The translations under genes and the position numbers were made by a program. Shown in pieces: positions 1 through 14,086 of a DNA stretch of 64,000 nucleotides. Origin of the DNA: Taxillus chinensis (taxonomy: Eukaryota; Streptophyta; Magnoliopsida; Santalales; Loranthaceae); the NCBI GenBank assembly GCA_023512835.1, contig CM042092.1:7121793-7185792 (forward strand), in the 5' to 3' direction. Each line of letters begins with the position of its first letter. Position 1 is the first letter of the stretch. The notes beneath the pieces are model-generated. The model ran no database searches and was not told the origin of the DNA. It was given only the letters and a program-made list of their open reading frames with translations.

Positions 1-29
1 CTTTGAAAAACAAGATTGCAAAAACCTAC

Positions 30-1769
30 GAGGCTATTAACATGCAAGTGACACCAAGCAGTTGGAGCCTATGTTTTTCAATGTAATTGAGAGAAAGAAA
101 CCGATCGATGAGATTCACTGTGAGGTAAAGTGTGTCTGGAACCAGCTTGTATTCTTCAGAAACCTGTCAAAGGAAAGACAGAATATTAATGGAAATTGTT
201 TTCAAGGGTCATTGCTAAGTGTCCGGTTTTTAAGCAACAAAGAAATAAGAAACAAACTACAGCCGTAAGTTCTTCACATATTGATTCAAAACAACAAATT
301 TGTAGGCCAGTTTAGAATGAAATCAAAGGCAATAATCACAAGCAAAAAGTTATATCGTTATAGATATTGCATATATTTAGGTGATTACACTAACCTCCAC
401 TAGCCAATCAATCAGGATTCCACGCATGGTCTGATTGGTGTCTTGTTGCAACGTTTCCATAAAATTGGGAGAAGGGCGTTGGTGTAGCTGAAGAAAGGAA
501 AAAACAACCACATGTATGTGAGGAACGAATCTACATTCTTACTCATGTCAATAAATAGGGTTCACTAGCAAGTTGATATCAGATAGTTAAAATAACTAAA
601 CAAATAAATGAGATATGATCCAATGTCTGTCCAACAGTATAAGACAATCTTATGCAAATTTCGTACAGGCAAAAATTCAACGATCTAATAAACGTTTTTT
701 AAATAATGTTGCTAAATTAGCTGTAGTATAATATGATGTAAAACATTCAGTTACAACAAATCCTTAAAATGCACAAAGGGAAGTACAAACCTCTGCCACT
801 CGCAGATTATTATAGATATCATTGACATAGAGACTGCACACCAAGGGATCCTTTTTATCCAAATCAATATCAGCAACACCTGCATCCTTGGAATCCTCCA
901 ATCGATTGTGAAGATGATCTTCTTCTGCACAATCCAACAAAGCAAAAGTCAATGACAACATCTAGCTTGTTTTATGATGTCGCTTTCAGCATCTAACTTG
1001 CTTCATCTTGTACTTAATGAAATCATGGCTGCAATAGAAACATTGAGATTTAAAAAATATTGTTGAGAAGTAACCTTGGCTCAGTCTCAGAGGGGTTTGA
1101 AGCCAACCAAGCTTCGGTTCCATGGGAATCATGTCTGCTGCACGACATTCTCTCGAGGGACTGCTTGTAGTCGGTTGAGGTAGCACGGTCTCATTCAAGT
1201 TTTCTACTAATCTTATACTTTGTATTTCAGGTGTTTCCTTGACTATCTTTTTCTTTGCATCCTTTCGAACCTTCGAAACGTCTCCAGCACTATACGGGAC
1301 CACCTTTGCGCTCTTCTTCAAATGGCCTCCTTCAAGTTGGTTGCTAAGCTGAAAAAAGCAGAATTTAATTTACTGAATTCAACTACTCTAAGTTAAATAC
1401 ACGCAGACAATATCTATATTTCAATAATTTTAGGTTTAAATACTAGGCAAAGAAAAGGGAGAATCTTACCAGAACTTTAGCCTCATCCGTGCAGTTTATA
1501 TATACATTTTCACAGGTGTTAGTGACTGGCTTAAGAATTGCCCTTCTTTTGTGCTGACGGCTGGAAGCAGCACCAAAGGTTGGTTTGCTCTCTTCTGCTG
1601 CTGGTCTTTTTAAATTTGCTCGATGACCCTGTTTCTGTTCTAGTTTAATGGGAGGTTTTGGGGGGAGTAACCCTCCCGACGTCCCCAGTGCTTTAGCCCG
1701 TGCCCGTGCCCTCGTAATTCGAGCTGTGGTCTGCTCAAATTCAGTGGGAACGGCATTTTCCTTGTTCAT
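30..1769 (-). CDS. CYCA2: A2-type cyclin, N-terminal half (partial gene, continues past left edge)
   Basis: A-type cyclins activate CDKs in S phase to mitosis and act in the nucleus. Five minus-strand exons fit in phase: 1769-1470 (100 codons from ATG), 1348-1075, 924-791, 487-395 and 163-30. The first exon starts MNKENAV and carries the RITRARARAKALG stretch typical of plant A2 cyclins, part of the destruction-box region. The third encodes DPLVCSLYVNDIYNNLRVAE. The fourth encodes PNFMETLQQDTNQTMRGILI followed by DWLVE, the start of the cyclin box at about residue 258. The fifth encodes SEEYKLVPDTLYLTVNLIDR and ends in MLIAS at a GTAGGT donor. About 311 residues are present; the rest of the cyclin box and the C-terminal fold lie outside the window. 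An acceptor at 1781-1783, just upstream of the ATG, suggests a 5'UTR intron. No break was seen. Family assignment is firm; the exact paralogue is not. Confidence 0.9.
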
Positions 1770-1780
1770 AATTGCATTCC

Positions 1781-3045
1781 CTGTAAAGGAGCAATGCGAG
1801 ACTTCAAATCGGTGAACAATCCATCAAACCTGCACTAGGAACAATTCAATGTCAAGAAAGAAAAAAAAACCAAAGTACGAAAGCTCACGTATTTTAAAAA
1901 CCCGACAAACGACAACGAGAATATGTGCTGAACAAATAAAATTATTGACAGTAGTGGCGAAAGACTGGTTTTATTCTGGTGTGCGTTTTTACCGTTTTTT
2001 CTTTTTCTTTCTCTTTTTCTTTCAGGGTGTTTATCTGAGTTTCATATCTCAACGTATCGTAGGGAGTCACCTCCATTGGCCATGGCTTTGAACCATATTC
2101 AAATCACCAGTCAAATTCACTGATTGTTGTTTGAGTTTCTTTTTACCGATGTATTTCTTGGATCTAGGCCATCACTTATTCACAGCAGAGTAGCATAGCA
2201 CACCACTGCAGTAACACTATTAACACTCAAAACTACAAATATGGATGGAACAGTATATCTCATAGCCCTAACGACCATCCAAGCCCCAACGTACCACCCT
2301 GAAGGCAAACAAAACCCTAGCCAACCAATCGAACAGTCAACTTATCAGTAATACAACCAAGCTCAAGAAGCGCTTAATTTTTTAAAAATTGTCAAAAATA
2401 TAAGAGAATCAGACGCCAGCTCTCCCCAAGATTCGATCACTTTCATCATCAAACGTGATTGAACCCTAGAAAACGACCATAAAATAGCAGAGAATGTCAG
2501 CACATTGTTCGGCACTCAGCCCGAACTCATTCCTAAAAGGAAAAAAAAAACAGAAACCTCAACTCGTGGAAACACAAAAATGACTTGACGGAAGAATTAC
2601 TAGAAAAGACGGTGGCTGATAGGAATGTTTAGAAGAGAACAATCCATCAAATATTGGTTCATATAGGCGGCCCTTGGGGTTAAGACTTGGTTTGGTTTGG
2701 TTATAGAAACCTCAAATCCACGAACAAACACACGAATGCGCCGAACACGAACCAGCGGCCTCGCGCGAGTGCTGGAGAATTCGACCAAACTCAAATGAGC
2801 GAGGAAACGAACAACGAGCATGAAACGGAGGCGGAATCGAAATTGGCGTGTGCGTCCCCTGCAGATCCGCTCGACTCAGCTCCCAAGAATGCGGAATCTG
2901 AAGATCAGAGCCGATCCGAAACAAGAACAATGCGGGCGAAGAACCGATCCAGGACAGAAGAACCAGAGAAGGAGCGAGACGTTTCAGTGATTCGTGTCTC
3001 GCTGTTGAAAGATTGAGATTGAGAATTTGTGTGTGTGTGTGTGTG

Positions 3046-3081
<36 letters not shown>

Positions 3082-3214
3082 ATGTCGACACTGACCTGAG
3101 CAGACCAGACTTTGCTCTGTGTTGTGGAAGCTCCTAGACCTTCTTCAATGGCGGTGAAGGGTAGGGTTTCGTTTCCGTGGACCTCAACCAACCACGCCTC
3201 AATCACACCAAACT

Positions 3215-3256
<42 letters not shown>

Positions 3257-3274
3257 ACTGTCAGTGTGATATAT

Positions 3275-3309
<35 letters not shown>

Positions 3310-3310
3310 A
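1781..3310 (-). promoter_or_regulatory. Probable 5'UTR intron and promoter region of the A2 cyclin gene
   Basis: Upstream of the cyclin ATG there is a pyrimidine-rich acceptor (CTCCTTTACAG, minus strand) about 10 bases before the start codon, so the leader is probably spliced. I could not place the leader exon. At 2700-3310 the base composition rises in GC and carries two GA/TC and two GT/AC simple repeats. Such GA tracts are common in plant leaders and core promoters and are targets of BBR/BPC GAGA-binding factors. Open frames here are short and look non-coding. Transcript boundaries are inferred. Confidence 0.45.
3029..3306. repeat. GT and GA microsatellites near the cyclin promoter
   Basis: Simple repeats at about 3029-3046 (GT), 3049-3077 (GA), 3218-3252 (GA) and 3278-3306 (GT). 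The GT-then-GA and GA-then-GT order is mirrored around a 140-base spacer. Confidence 0.9.
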
Positions 3311-6001
3311 AGGGTGAGGTGTGGGCGGGACGAAGGCTCAGTTCAAACTTCGAAGGAGTCCACACACATCCGCCCAAAACGGAACTTTCTGTGTCGTTTT
3401 TGGTAGTTCCAGATTCCACTCCACGTGATCAGATATTTTCTCTTTATATATATATATATATATGTTTTACTATTTACTTTTATTGTTTTTGTATTTCACC
3501 AAAGAGTAAATAGCAGCTTTGGTGTATTTTCTATTTTAGCCCCTACCTTTAGCCTTCAACAAAATAAAATAGTTGTGATGAATAAATTACTATTCTGCAT
3601 TTTGATGTTTTTTTTGGCTTTCCTTGCTTTTAAAAGTGGAGAATAGGTGACAATTTTTTTATTATAATTTAAAAAAAGAAAAGTTAACAGTGATATTCGT
3701 GGGATTTATAAATATATTATATTAATGAATCAGTCAAAAAGGCGATAGATATGTAAGCAGCATAAACATGTTATGGTATATTGACTATCTAGAATAGAAT
3801 AGAATAAGATAAGTTGCTAGGAAAAGGAAATAGAATATAGGTATCTGATTCTGATCTAATACAAGTTTTGGCTCTATTTGCAATTTGGACTGTATCGACC
3901 TTTTCTTCAAACAGTTGGGTTTTAAAATTTTTTGAATTTTCATAGCGGTAAATTATTAAGTTACTTTAGTTGGATTGATATCATATCATTGCCCTATTTT
4001 TATTTGATTTTGGCGTCACTTTAGCAGTCTAGCTGGGTGGGAGGGTGGGTGTGGGGTGGGTGGTTGATAACATGTATTTCTCAATTTCTAGCCCAATAGA
4101 CTTGTTTGCACCCACCCAAAATTTAAAATGATGACGATTATAAATAATTAATTAAATAATTAAATGAGCTCTGCAGTATGCAGGAAATTATTGACATTTA
4201 AAATATTTGAAGAAAAAAAAAAGAGTTTCTGGTGAGCATGTAAAAATGGCAATTCCAACAAATCTTGTCATCATTTTAGATGGCATTATGAAATCATTAG
4301 GTTTGGGCTTTGATGCTCCTATACCCAACAAAGTTTAAAAACACATAAAATAAAATAAAGCTGACTCATTTCTAATTATTAGGCTTGATTTTCAAATTTT
4401 ACTTCGAATAAGGTTGGTTTTGGTGTGAATCCAGGTGGATGATTGCGAATTATTACTTTGTTTTTCTGGATTACCTGTCAGTGAAGGGACCATATCATAT
4501 ACACCGATTAACATGTTGCTAATAAATAATTAACATGTGTGTGTGTGTGTCTACCTTATATTTTACTTTCCAAATTTGCCAACCAAAACATGAAGACATT
4601 AATATACTAATTAAATGCCTTTTCTCAAGTTGCTGGAAAATAAGAAAAGAAAAGTTTATATACAATACAAGAGTCTTTTGTAGAAGCTTTCTACCCACCT
4701 CTGACATGATAGCATTTTACTGATCACAGATTTATTTGTGATTTGATTAGAATTAATAAGATGCTGCCACCTACATTACATTGGGAGGCTTATAAAGTAA
4801 AAATATCCTTTCATGTATAAATGTATTCACTTTTATTTTAGTTAAATAAATAAGATAAATTAACATGACAACCATACAAATAATAATGATGATAATAATA
4901 ACTCTTATGAAAAAGTCACTGTTTTTTTAAAAATAAAAATGCAAGTGTTAGTGAAAATGGTTCTGCCCATTATTTGCATATTCGACTTATAATGGTAAAA
5001 TTTAATGCTGCTAAATCTTGTTTCATTATATAAATCGTTTGCATGCCAATATGGCTGCAAATATAATCGTAAATTCAGAATGAATACACAATCCAAGATG
5101 AAATTATGAAGAAATATCAACGTCTTTACTAGGTCCCAACTTTTAAATCACTCAGACACGTGTCTTCTAACTATGTTTGTTTCTTATTTAACAAATTCAA
5201 TATATATATATATATATGGACACATGCAACTATTTATTTATATAATTACTAATTTGATTTGCTTCTGATCATTTCATACAATATATATATACACAGATTG
5301 GTGTTCAATTTTGGTATGCCAACTGAAATTCTTGAGGCGTCTACGTATCTTATAGGCAATTAAGTGTTCACGCCCACGTGTGCACAAACAAAGCCTAATA
5401 TATGTAAATAAATTATATATATATATATATATGGAATTTTATTTAAATATAGTCCTATTATAGGACACGTGATAACTGATTGATTTGTTTCAGTCGATTA
5501 CAAAACTTCCATATAACGTTTAGAAAATAATTAATAAAGTCTGACAATGAATTATTAATAAGTTTCTTAATTAATCTGTTGGAGGAACATGCATGAACTC
5601 CCCTGTTGAGGACAATAATTGACGTTGTTTTTCGCCTAATTTGAGGTGGCACATCATTTTCAAGTGCAGTCGTAAATTTTAAACTTTCTGCTTTTTCTAA
5701 ACGCCTCTGAATATTGGGTCTACGTACAGGTAGAGACTAGAGAGAGATATCTTCCCTTCATAATGATTCGTAAAATAAAAATTTAAACGAAAAATAAAAA
5801 CTGTGGTAGTTTATATACATAATATTCCATAGACGCGCGGCAGTATGAACATATATAATTCAAAATTCTATATTTGGTTCCCAGCATATAATTATTAAAA
5901 TTTCTCAATATTTTGAAATGCTATTATGGGTTTTAATTAGCATTAGTAGCATTAAAAATTTATGCACCAAAGTCAGAATTTTATGTAATCTTTTTCATTT
6001 C

Positions 6002-6052
<51 letters not shown>

Positions 6053-6265
6053 AAGATAACTAAACTAGTCATAAGTTACATTATTGCTTTAGCTAATGTG
6101 AATAAAGGAGGGTGAAACCTTTCCTTCATGCGTGCGTATATTGAGGTGTTTAATATTTATTATCAAGTTTAAATATAATATCATAAACAAAATATTACAT
6201 AAAATTTTATAAAATTTTCATAATTCTACAAGTCTTAACATATAACATCACAATATATATATACT
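3311..6265. other. AT-rich intergenic stretch without a recognised gene
   Basis: No convincing coding sequence. It holds short TA microsatellites (about 3443-3462, 5196-5216, 5414-5432) and an uninterrupted C tract at 6007-6042 followed by an A tract. Short open frames here have biased composition and no family signature. Confidence 0.7.
6007..6042. repeat. Poly-C tract (36 C)
   Basis: Thirty-six consecutive C residues followed by about 12 A residues. It is a homopolymer in an otherwise AT-rich spacer, and its length is likely unreliable in any assembly. Confidence 0.9.
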
Positions 6266-8270
6266 TTCATAAAATCCTCTTGTAAGTCTTCATAGCTTGA
6301 TAGTTTCATTATCAATACTATTGAATACATTACTTTTAATATATGTAACCAAATAATAATTCATCCGTTGACCTTCTATTCAATTATACAATTGATTTTT
6401 AATTTATACTTTTCATCATTGAAAAATTTCTTTCGATTGTTGCAATTGTGATAGGAACAGTCAAATCTAACTTCATGAGCAAATAAAATAATTGATATAC
6501 AACGTTCTTCTTTGTTTCTATCATGTTTTTAGTAAGCACATCAATTTCAATTAGTTTATAAACATGTCATTAGATTTACACTTTAACAATGTAATTATGA
6601 AGTTGAGTGTCAAACGTCATTAGATCTAACTTACAAAATTTAGATGAATATAACTTTGCAAGATGAATCAACTTTTGTTTATCAAAAATACAAAATGAAT
6701 TATTGAGATTCAAGAAAGCCATATAAAGTAAAAACTCAATATTCACTTTTGAAAAATGATTGTTGGGTTCTTGAAGTTGTATATTTATGACTGGGTAAAA
6801 TAACTTAATATAAAAATAATGTAAAATTATAATTTGTGGGGTTTGACATCGTATGCACTTATCATCAACTACAAATATTTCATCAATGTTCAAGATGAGA
6901 ATATCATATTTGTTATAAAATAATAACACTTAAATCAATATAGATTTTCAATTATTGTCTCTCATAGTCATTTCTTAGATATTAACAAGTGTTGTAACAT
7001 TTATAAGATTATATTTTTCCTTTTGCAATGCTATTGACAACTCATTTGTGATCCCTAAAATATATTTCATTAAATGTAAAGCAATTACAAACCAAAAATA
7101 TAAAATTAACTTCAAAGTATATCGAGCATCATCTTTTTACTTGTAGCTTGTGTCATCCCCCATAATAATTTCAGATACTTCAACAGTGAACATCAAAAGC
7201 AAGTTTATGATTGTACCATAATGTGATTCCCAATGTGTATCACCAACACATTTAATATTTGTTTTTTGATTTAAACCTTGGCCACTTTGAAGTTCATTTA
7301 TGTCTAATGTTTTTCCAATTTTGACAAATTATGCATTTCGAAGAGCATCTCATCTTTTACAAGAGTCTCCAACAATATTTATCAACTTATCAACCAAATA
7401 AAAAAAAATAATAATGACATTATGATTTTTGACAACTGTTACAAGGGTAAATTAAAGTTGATGAGCAAAACAATAAATATAATATGCTAATTCATTCCCT
7501 ATTAGAATTAAAGCTTTAAGATGATTAAATTCACCTTGCATATTACTGGTCCTATCATAACCTCGCTCATGTAATCTTGATCAACTTAACTTATACTTGG
7601 AAAAAAAAATTCAATTGCAAATTTAAGCAACAAAACAATGGTACATGTTGTATGTACAATACAAAAGAATCGCTTTGTGATATTTTCCTCTTTGTTCACA
7701 TAATGCAAAACAATTGTTATTTGATATTTAATTAACGTGTCACAAGACTCATCAATCAAAACTAAAAAGAATCCATTATAAAGATTTTTGATGATGACAT
7801 TAGTAGTTTTACATGCAACTGCATTTACATTATCTTTTTGAATATTAGGGTGAGTTAACTTGTTATTTTTTAACCAGTTTTGTATCACTTCATTAACGGA
7901 TTTATTATGATCAGCCAAAAATTGTAAAAACTCAAAGAAATTTCCTTTATCACTTGAATTAAAAGATTCATCGTGACCACATAAAGTTAAAGCCTTGACA
8001 TAAAATGAATTTTATGCATTCAACTGTTATATTTAATTGAACTCATTATTTCATCTTTTATTCTTTTGTATGCTTAACAAAAATATTATTAATGTATTGA
8101 TTTAGCTTCATTAAATCCTCACACTTCTACGGAGCTTGGTTATAGACACTATTAACACCTCCAACATAGATTCAAAGCTTTTCTTTCTTATGCCATAACT
8201 TGAATCTTGCTCTCACAAATGCGTCACATCTTGCTTAAATAGGTAAAAACATAAATAAAATATCGCATCC
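6265..8270 (-). pseudogene. hAT-superfamily transposase relic (ZMYM1/TTF-type, DUF4371)
   Basis: Read on the minus strand, conserved blocks of the plant hAT transposase group that has a TTF zinc finger, DUF4371 and C-terminal dimerisation region appear in the correct order, broken by stops and frameshifts. Near 7985-7860: CGHDESFNSSDKGNFFEFL then FLADHNKSV. At 7918-7586: LVLIDESCDTLIKYQ, then LHYVNKEENITKRF and FCIVHTT. At about 7585-7500: RGYDRTSNMQGEFNHLKALI, then CFAHQL. At about 7240-7160: GQGLNQKTNIKCVGDTHWES. At 6929-6576: NIDEIFVVDD, then IQLQEPNNHFSKVNIEFLL. At about 6480-6270: remnants of the hATC dimerisation region ending in VFNSIDNETI. The longest open part is 118 codons. It cannot encode an active transposase. 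Terminal inverted repeats were not found. Confidence 0.85.
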
Positions 8271-8939
8271 TTTTTTATGTTGCATTCCAACTAGTTTTTG
8301 TATTCAATAAACCAATCAAGATTAAACTGATTCATTAATATAGTAATTCCAAATTGGGTAATTTTGTATGAACAATTTGATAAGGACTTTTTTGTATATA
8401 TGTTATTCTTATATTATCTTGATCGTTGAGAAAATAAGATAAGATTGGTTCTCATAGCTTAGGATCCGAACAAAGATTGTTTATATCAATACAAATTCAC
8501 TTAAAAGAATAAAAACAATAATCTATTGATTTTCTTATCACAAATTTATCCACTGTAATAATAACAGTTGAAATATAAAAATAATCAAATGCCAACAATG
8601 AAGGAATTTTTTTAAAAAAGCATTTACATTATATAAAATCCAAACTAATGACTTAAGCATGGTGGTTAACTAGAAAAATTAGAAGGGTGACTAAATTGCT
8701 AAGTATGATAAGAAATGCAAATTTGATATTTCCTTTTAAGCTAACACACTTTATAAATTTACTGGCTATTTTTTAAAAATCAAGAATATTTTTAGTTTTG
8801 AATACCACAATTTATTAGAGTATAATCATTATAGATTATGAATAAACATTAAAAGTGAAACAACTATATTAATTAACTACCTAACCAAACACTTGATGGT
8901 ATTTTTGAGTTTTAGTTTTTCTTGTATATATAATACTTA

Positions 8940-8941
<2 letters not shown>

Positions 8942-8990
<49 letters not shown>
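8942..8990. repeat. TA microsatellite
   Basis: About 48 bases of uninterrupted alternating TA in AT-rich spacer. Confidence 0.9.
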
Positions 8991-8994
<4 letters not shown>

Positions 8995-11222
8995 GCTATA
9001 GACGTAGCATATAAGAGGTCAATTCATTTTCCCATCTTTTGGAAATAAAAAAACTATATGTAGATAGATATATAAGAGATAAATCCACTTTATAGATTAA
9101 TTCATTGATTAATTAAAAATCATGTGTATTTTTAAAATCCAGTGCCATATTTTATTGAAGTATTAGAATTATAAATATCTAAGACATTTATTATATATAT
9201 AAAACAGATCAATTCATTTGTCCAGCTTTATAATTCATTTGTCCAGCTTTAAAATACAACAGGCATTCAATCAAGAACCACAATTATATATATAGTGCAA
9301 ATACGATTCTTTAGTCATAAGAGTTGATAAAAAACATTTACTCAAAACAATTAAGTAATCTGACATTTAGAAAATGTTAAACATTACAAGAAGATATAAT
9401 TACACATAAATTATGTTTTCTTTCCCATAACAATCGGGACTTCAAGGTACCCACTTAAAATCGACTTTTAATGTAATGTTTATCAGTTGCACAACTCCAA
9501 ATCAATACATTTTTCATTGCACTAATATCTTTACGGAAACTATAATTGCATTGATAATATTGATTTAACCCCTTGAAATTATCTATACGTACTTATAACC
9601 ACTTGATATCAAAACTAAATATTGCCTTCAAAGAGAAGTTTATGGGTTATATCATAACTGTGTTCTTAATGTCCATTTATTTTAAGAGTAGGTCTAAACA
9701 TAAGTTTTTGTAGTAAAAGTTGAAGGATAGTACCATAAAGAGAAGCAAATGATAGTAAATGAACTTAATAAGCGAATGAAGGATGGGAAAAGACTATAAT
9801 TATTTTGCTTTTTTGTTTTGTATTATTTTTAGTTTGTCCTTATTTTTATTTTTCTATTCAACATGATAAGAAAAACTTAAATCTATAAGTGAGTAATAAA
9901 CTGACTTTTATTAGGATTGAAATTGTTTGTAATAAATTCATATTATATATAAAATAGTTTTATTGTCTTCGCAATAGACTAATTGTTGGTTTGATACATG
10001 ATAATTAAAATGGAGATGATGGATTGAACACTAGAAAGAGAATGACACGAGAATTAAAATGTAATAGTTTATTACTTTTCTAGTGTTTGATTAAGGTAAA
10101 AAAAATATTATTTTGTTTTTTAAAATTACTAATATACCTTTTTGTAGGAAAATAAAAATGAGATATAAATTTTTTTAATAAGATAAACAAATTATAAGAA
10201 ATAAAAAATATTATTTATTTTCAAAATATAGATGGAAAGGTCAAAACTGATATAAATATAATATAATAGAAAGACTGAATACCAAAAAAGAGTGATGGAG
10301 TTAACTTCATTGTATACAGGATAATCTTGTTTCTTTGGCAATAATTGATATTTTTTAATCTTTTGCGTGCCCAAATGTGATTTACAAAGAAATTGATTCA
10401 AATTAAAGGAATTATTTGATTCCATTATATTTTCACAAACCAAACATGTAATTATTGGATGGAGCTCATATATACACAAATTTAATATATTTATTTATTA
10501 TTTATCGTAATTTAAAATATATTTTTATCCTTATTGCATGAAAAATTTATTTTCTTTTTTAAAAATATGATTATTATAAAAAATTATGAGTTCATATGAT
10601 TTTTTATCTTTCATAAATAATTTTAAATTCATCAAATTTTACTGTTTTAATATATATATATATATTAAATAATAACATATTAACAAACGGGCAATCTTAA
10701 TTGAAAACGAAAAAAAAAGAGTAATATATACCGATCTAATGTAGTGTGATATGTTTCAAATGAAAAAAATAAAAATATTATATTATGAATTGTTGGTCAC
10801 TGGAATTATTCATGGAAAGAATGGAATGTGTATGTATGACTTTATATTATTGTATATTTTATACATGATGAAACACTACACTAGATCTGGACTTTATGTG
10901 TTATTATTGCCATTTCAAAATGACACAGACATGATGTGGGATGGGGCCAGGCCACTAGTCCGGACCGGATCCCCGCGACACAGGACAACAGCTTAAAAGT
11001 TATAATAATTTTTGGACTCTAATATAAAGAAAGTCTCTTTTCGAAAAGAAAATAATAAGAAATTAAACAGCATTCAGAAGTCAACATTCAGAAAAATCCA
11101 AAAAACATGTGACGACGGGCCAGCCCATGCACCTCTCTGCTCTGCTACACGGGACGGGACCAAGATTCAAAATTCGTGCTGCAGCTACCGTCCCCAACCT
11201 TAAAAATCTGATAACACCCTTA

Positions 11223-11313
11223 TACACACACACACACACACATATATGTACACACACTATTGTATATTGTGCCACACACACACACACATATATGTACACA
11301 CACTATTGTGCCG
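11223..11313. repeat. Two-copy tandem repeat of a CA-rich unit
   Basis: A unit of 40-50 bases (CA repeat, then ATATATGTACACACACTATTG and TGCC) occurs twice in tandem, at about 11223-11273 and 11274-11313. The first copy has a 7-base internal duplication (TATATTG). Confidence 0.85.
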
Positions 11314-14086
11314 GTTCTATTTTTGTTGGAGTCACGTTGCTCCTGTGAGCCAGCCAACCATTCCTATTCCTTTTTCTTATCTTCGGGGGAGGGGAGAGGA
11401 GGCATGTGAAGTGGTGTGAACCAACCTTTATTTTATATGCTCATTTATTGCTTTCTTTCCTTCTCACTGCTATTTTGGGTCATTTAATTTATAGCCCCCC
11501 TCTCTCCCCACCTACTCTCTTTTTAATTTGCCGTGGTCATATATATATAAAATATTCTCAGGACATTCATTTCACGGAAGGTGGATCATTGACTGGACCA
11601 CTGCAATTATCCTGGGTTTTTCCCGTTCTATTTTTGATATGTAAATCACAGGCATGCAATATGATTATTTATTTAATGTTTTTTTTGGTGTTTTTATGTC
11701 CCCTTCTTTCTAATGTCTTCTCCCTAACTTTTTATATGAACAAATCACTGAAAAAAACTAATCAGGAAATAAAAAAAATACAGAACCCTTTTAAATAATG
11801 TGGAATAGCTCGCACAAAATAGAAGGAAAAGTATATTTCATCTTGACGGTAAGTCTAAACTAAATTTATTCATAATCTTACCCTAAGTATACCTACCTTA
11901 TTTTATATAATTAAGTTAAACTTTTATTTTAATTGGGCTTGGTAAATATTTTTAAATACCAAAATATATAAATTGTTTTTTATATTGGTTTTTTTGGGAG
12001 AGAGAGATAGGTAGGACAACTTGGTATTGCTTTTGAAAAACTGCTATTATTTGTAACAAAATTGATTTGGTATATTTTAAAATTTTTTTTTTTGCTTTTT
12101 TTATGATAAAAATTATAAAAGTTTAGGAGTTATTTTTTCAAAGTTAATGTTGGAGACAATAATTTTGAAATTTGTAAAAAGAAAAAAAATAGATTTAAAT
12201 TATTTTTTTTGTATTTTTAAACATTTGAATTTTTTTTAATTTATCAAATACTTATTATTTATTTATAAAATCTTTGAACATTTTTGAAATCACAATTTAT
12301 TAAATATTTACCTGTTTAGTTTTTTTTTTTTCCAGTACAATTCAAATTTTTTTAAGTGCATAACATCAGAGAGATAGATAGAGTAAGTAAATGTAGTGAA
12401 TTTGGTTGAAAACGTTTTTGGACTGCGAGATGTCAAGGGAAAATAACAACTACTGATTGACTAATACTATGTGAAGTAATAACTCATGGTTATGGACTGC
12501 AAAAGGTCAAAGACCAATAACAAATGATTGACTAACTCTGTGACGTAAAGAGTAGTACTCATTGAGTCGAGAGGAGAAGAAAAGGAAAAGATGGGGGCCG
12601 GCCGGGGTGAAAGATAAAAGAAAAAGAGAAAGATAGCCAATTGATGATGCATGTCTGCATGTATAAACCACTTTCTCTTTACCCTTTACTGTGCATTGAA
12701 TGACTTAGATATGCCATATGCGTGAATCGTGATGAATACTGGATAGCTAAAATCAAATTAACGTAGCGCTTGACAAATTAAATAAAGTAATGGTAAGACA
12801 GAAAGCAGTAGTGGTTCCCCAGGCGGAAAATGTTGGACAAGCATGTTTTTTTACGCAGTGGCACTGCTTTTTTGACCTCTGCTGTCTGGTTGTCCTTCGG
12901 TTGAAATCATTTTTAATGGTCCTTAGGCTTTTTTTTTTTTTTTTTTTGGATGATGATTTATGTTTTGCTGGGGAATGGGAAGTGGTGGGTGGGGTACCCA
13001 AGTCTTTTGCGCATGGAAAATTGGTAAATTTGTAAAGATAATAAGAAACAGATGGGCCACCAGATTGACGAACTGGCCTGGTTTTTGTTTTCGTTCGACC
13101 ATGAATAATGAATTGATTCAAATTTGGCAGCCCAGCAGCCAATGCATGCATAGGCCCAGTTCAATAAGTTTCTTTGACTTCTTCATAAGTTTTGTTTTTT
13201 AAAATGGGAGCCTGTGACATCCTGAATTTACTTACGAAGATCTTATTATTTAAAAGTCAATAATATATTAATGGAGGAGGACACTCCTGCTGTTGTGTGA
13301 CAACCATGTGTGCTGTCGTGTGTCAATCATGGACTTAAATGCGGTGTAACCTTTGTTTGGTAACGTGTAGGGGTGGGATAATTTGAGTTGAAAATTGATG
13401 TAAAGAAAATACGTGAAAAAATAGTTGTTTGGTTAAAGTGAAAAATAAGTATAAAAAGTAGTGTTTTTAAATTATATTGGGAGATGAAAAAAACTAAAAA
13501 ATTATAATATTGTGAAAAATATCAAATTAACCTCATATGTTGCATACTAAACAAGGTGTTATTGGATAAAATTGAAAAATCTCAATTATTGTACATTTTT
13601 CATCCCTTTTCACATTAATTAGGTGAGAAAAATATTACACGAGGATCAAGAAAAGTTTTCCATGCCAAACCGGTTTTCTTTCCACTAAGCAGTGGAAAAA
13701 AAATTATATAGCTTTTTTATATCCATTTAAAATTTTTTGTACTTGCCAAGCAGGGGGTAAAGGATGAGGGATTTTATTTTTATTATTTTATTATTATATA
13801 CATTTACCATGCTTTGTCATCACATGGAAAATGAGTTTGTATTTTCTACTATAACATATGTATATATTAAAATTATGTAATTTTGGTATTTTTTTAAAAA
13901 TTATATATCAATGCAGCATAATTTTAGTATAAAAACCATCAAAATTACATAGCTTTGGTCAATCTACTGTACTATATGGTAAGGGTAGAGAATCCCAATT
14001 CATGTTAACCGACTGCAAATATAATTTTTTATTGATTGGTATAAAAATTGTACAAAAAAAATACAAAAAATGGAATTGCCTCATTA

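Larger units (their letters stand above)
8271..14086. other. AT-rich intergenic stretch without a recognised gene
   Basis: No gene or clear transposon protein was recognised over 5.8 kb. Higher-GC patches occur near 10930-10985, 11110-11210 and 12790-13170 but carry no sustained family-like reading frame. Around 13346-13760 the ends resemble TTTGGTA/GCCAAGC-type transposon termini, too weak to call. Homopolymer T runs sit near 12930-12948. Confidence 0.65.

Noticed and set aside
2687..3513. Open frames of 109-164 codons around the cyclin promoter
   Set aside because: They include translated GA and GT microsatellites and lie in the expected leader/promoter of the cyclin gene. No homology was recognised.
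8942..8990. Possible CRISPR-like or satellite array from repeated short units
   Set aside because: Plain TA dinucleotide repeat; no spacers or longer unit. No CRISPR array, operon or bacterial feature occurs anywhere in the window.
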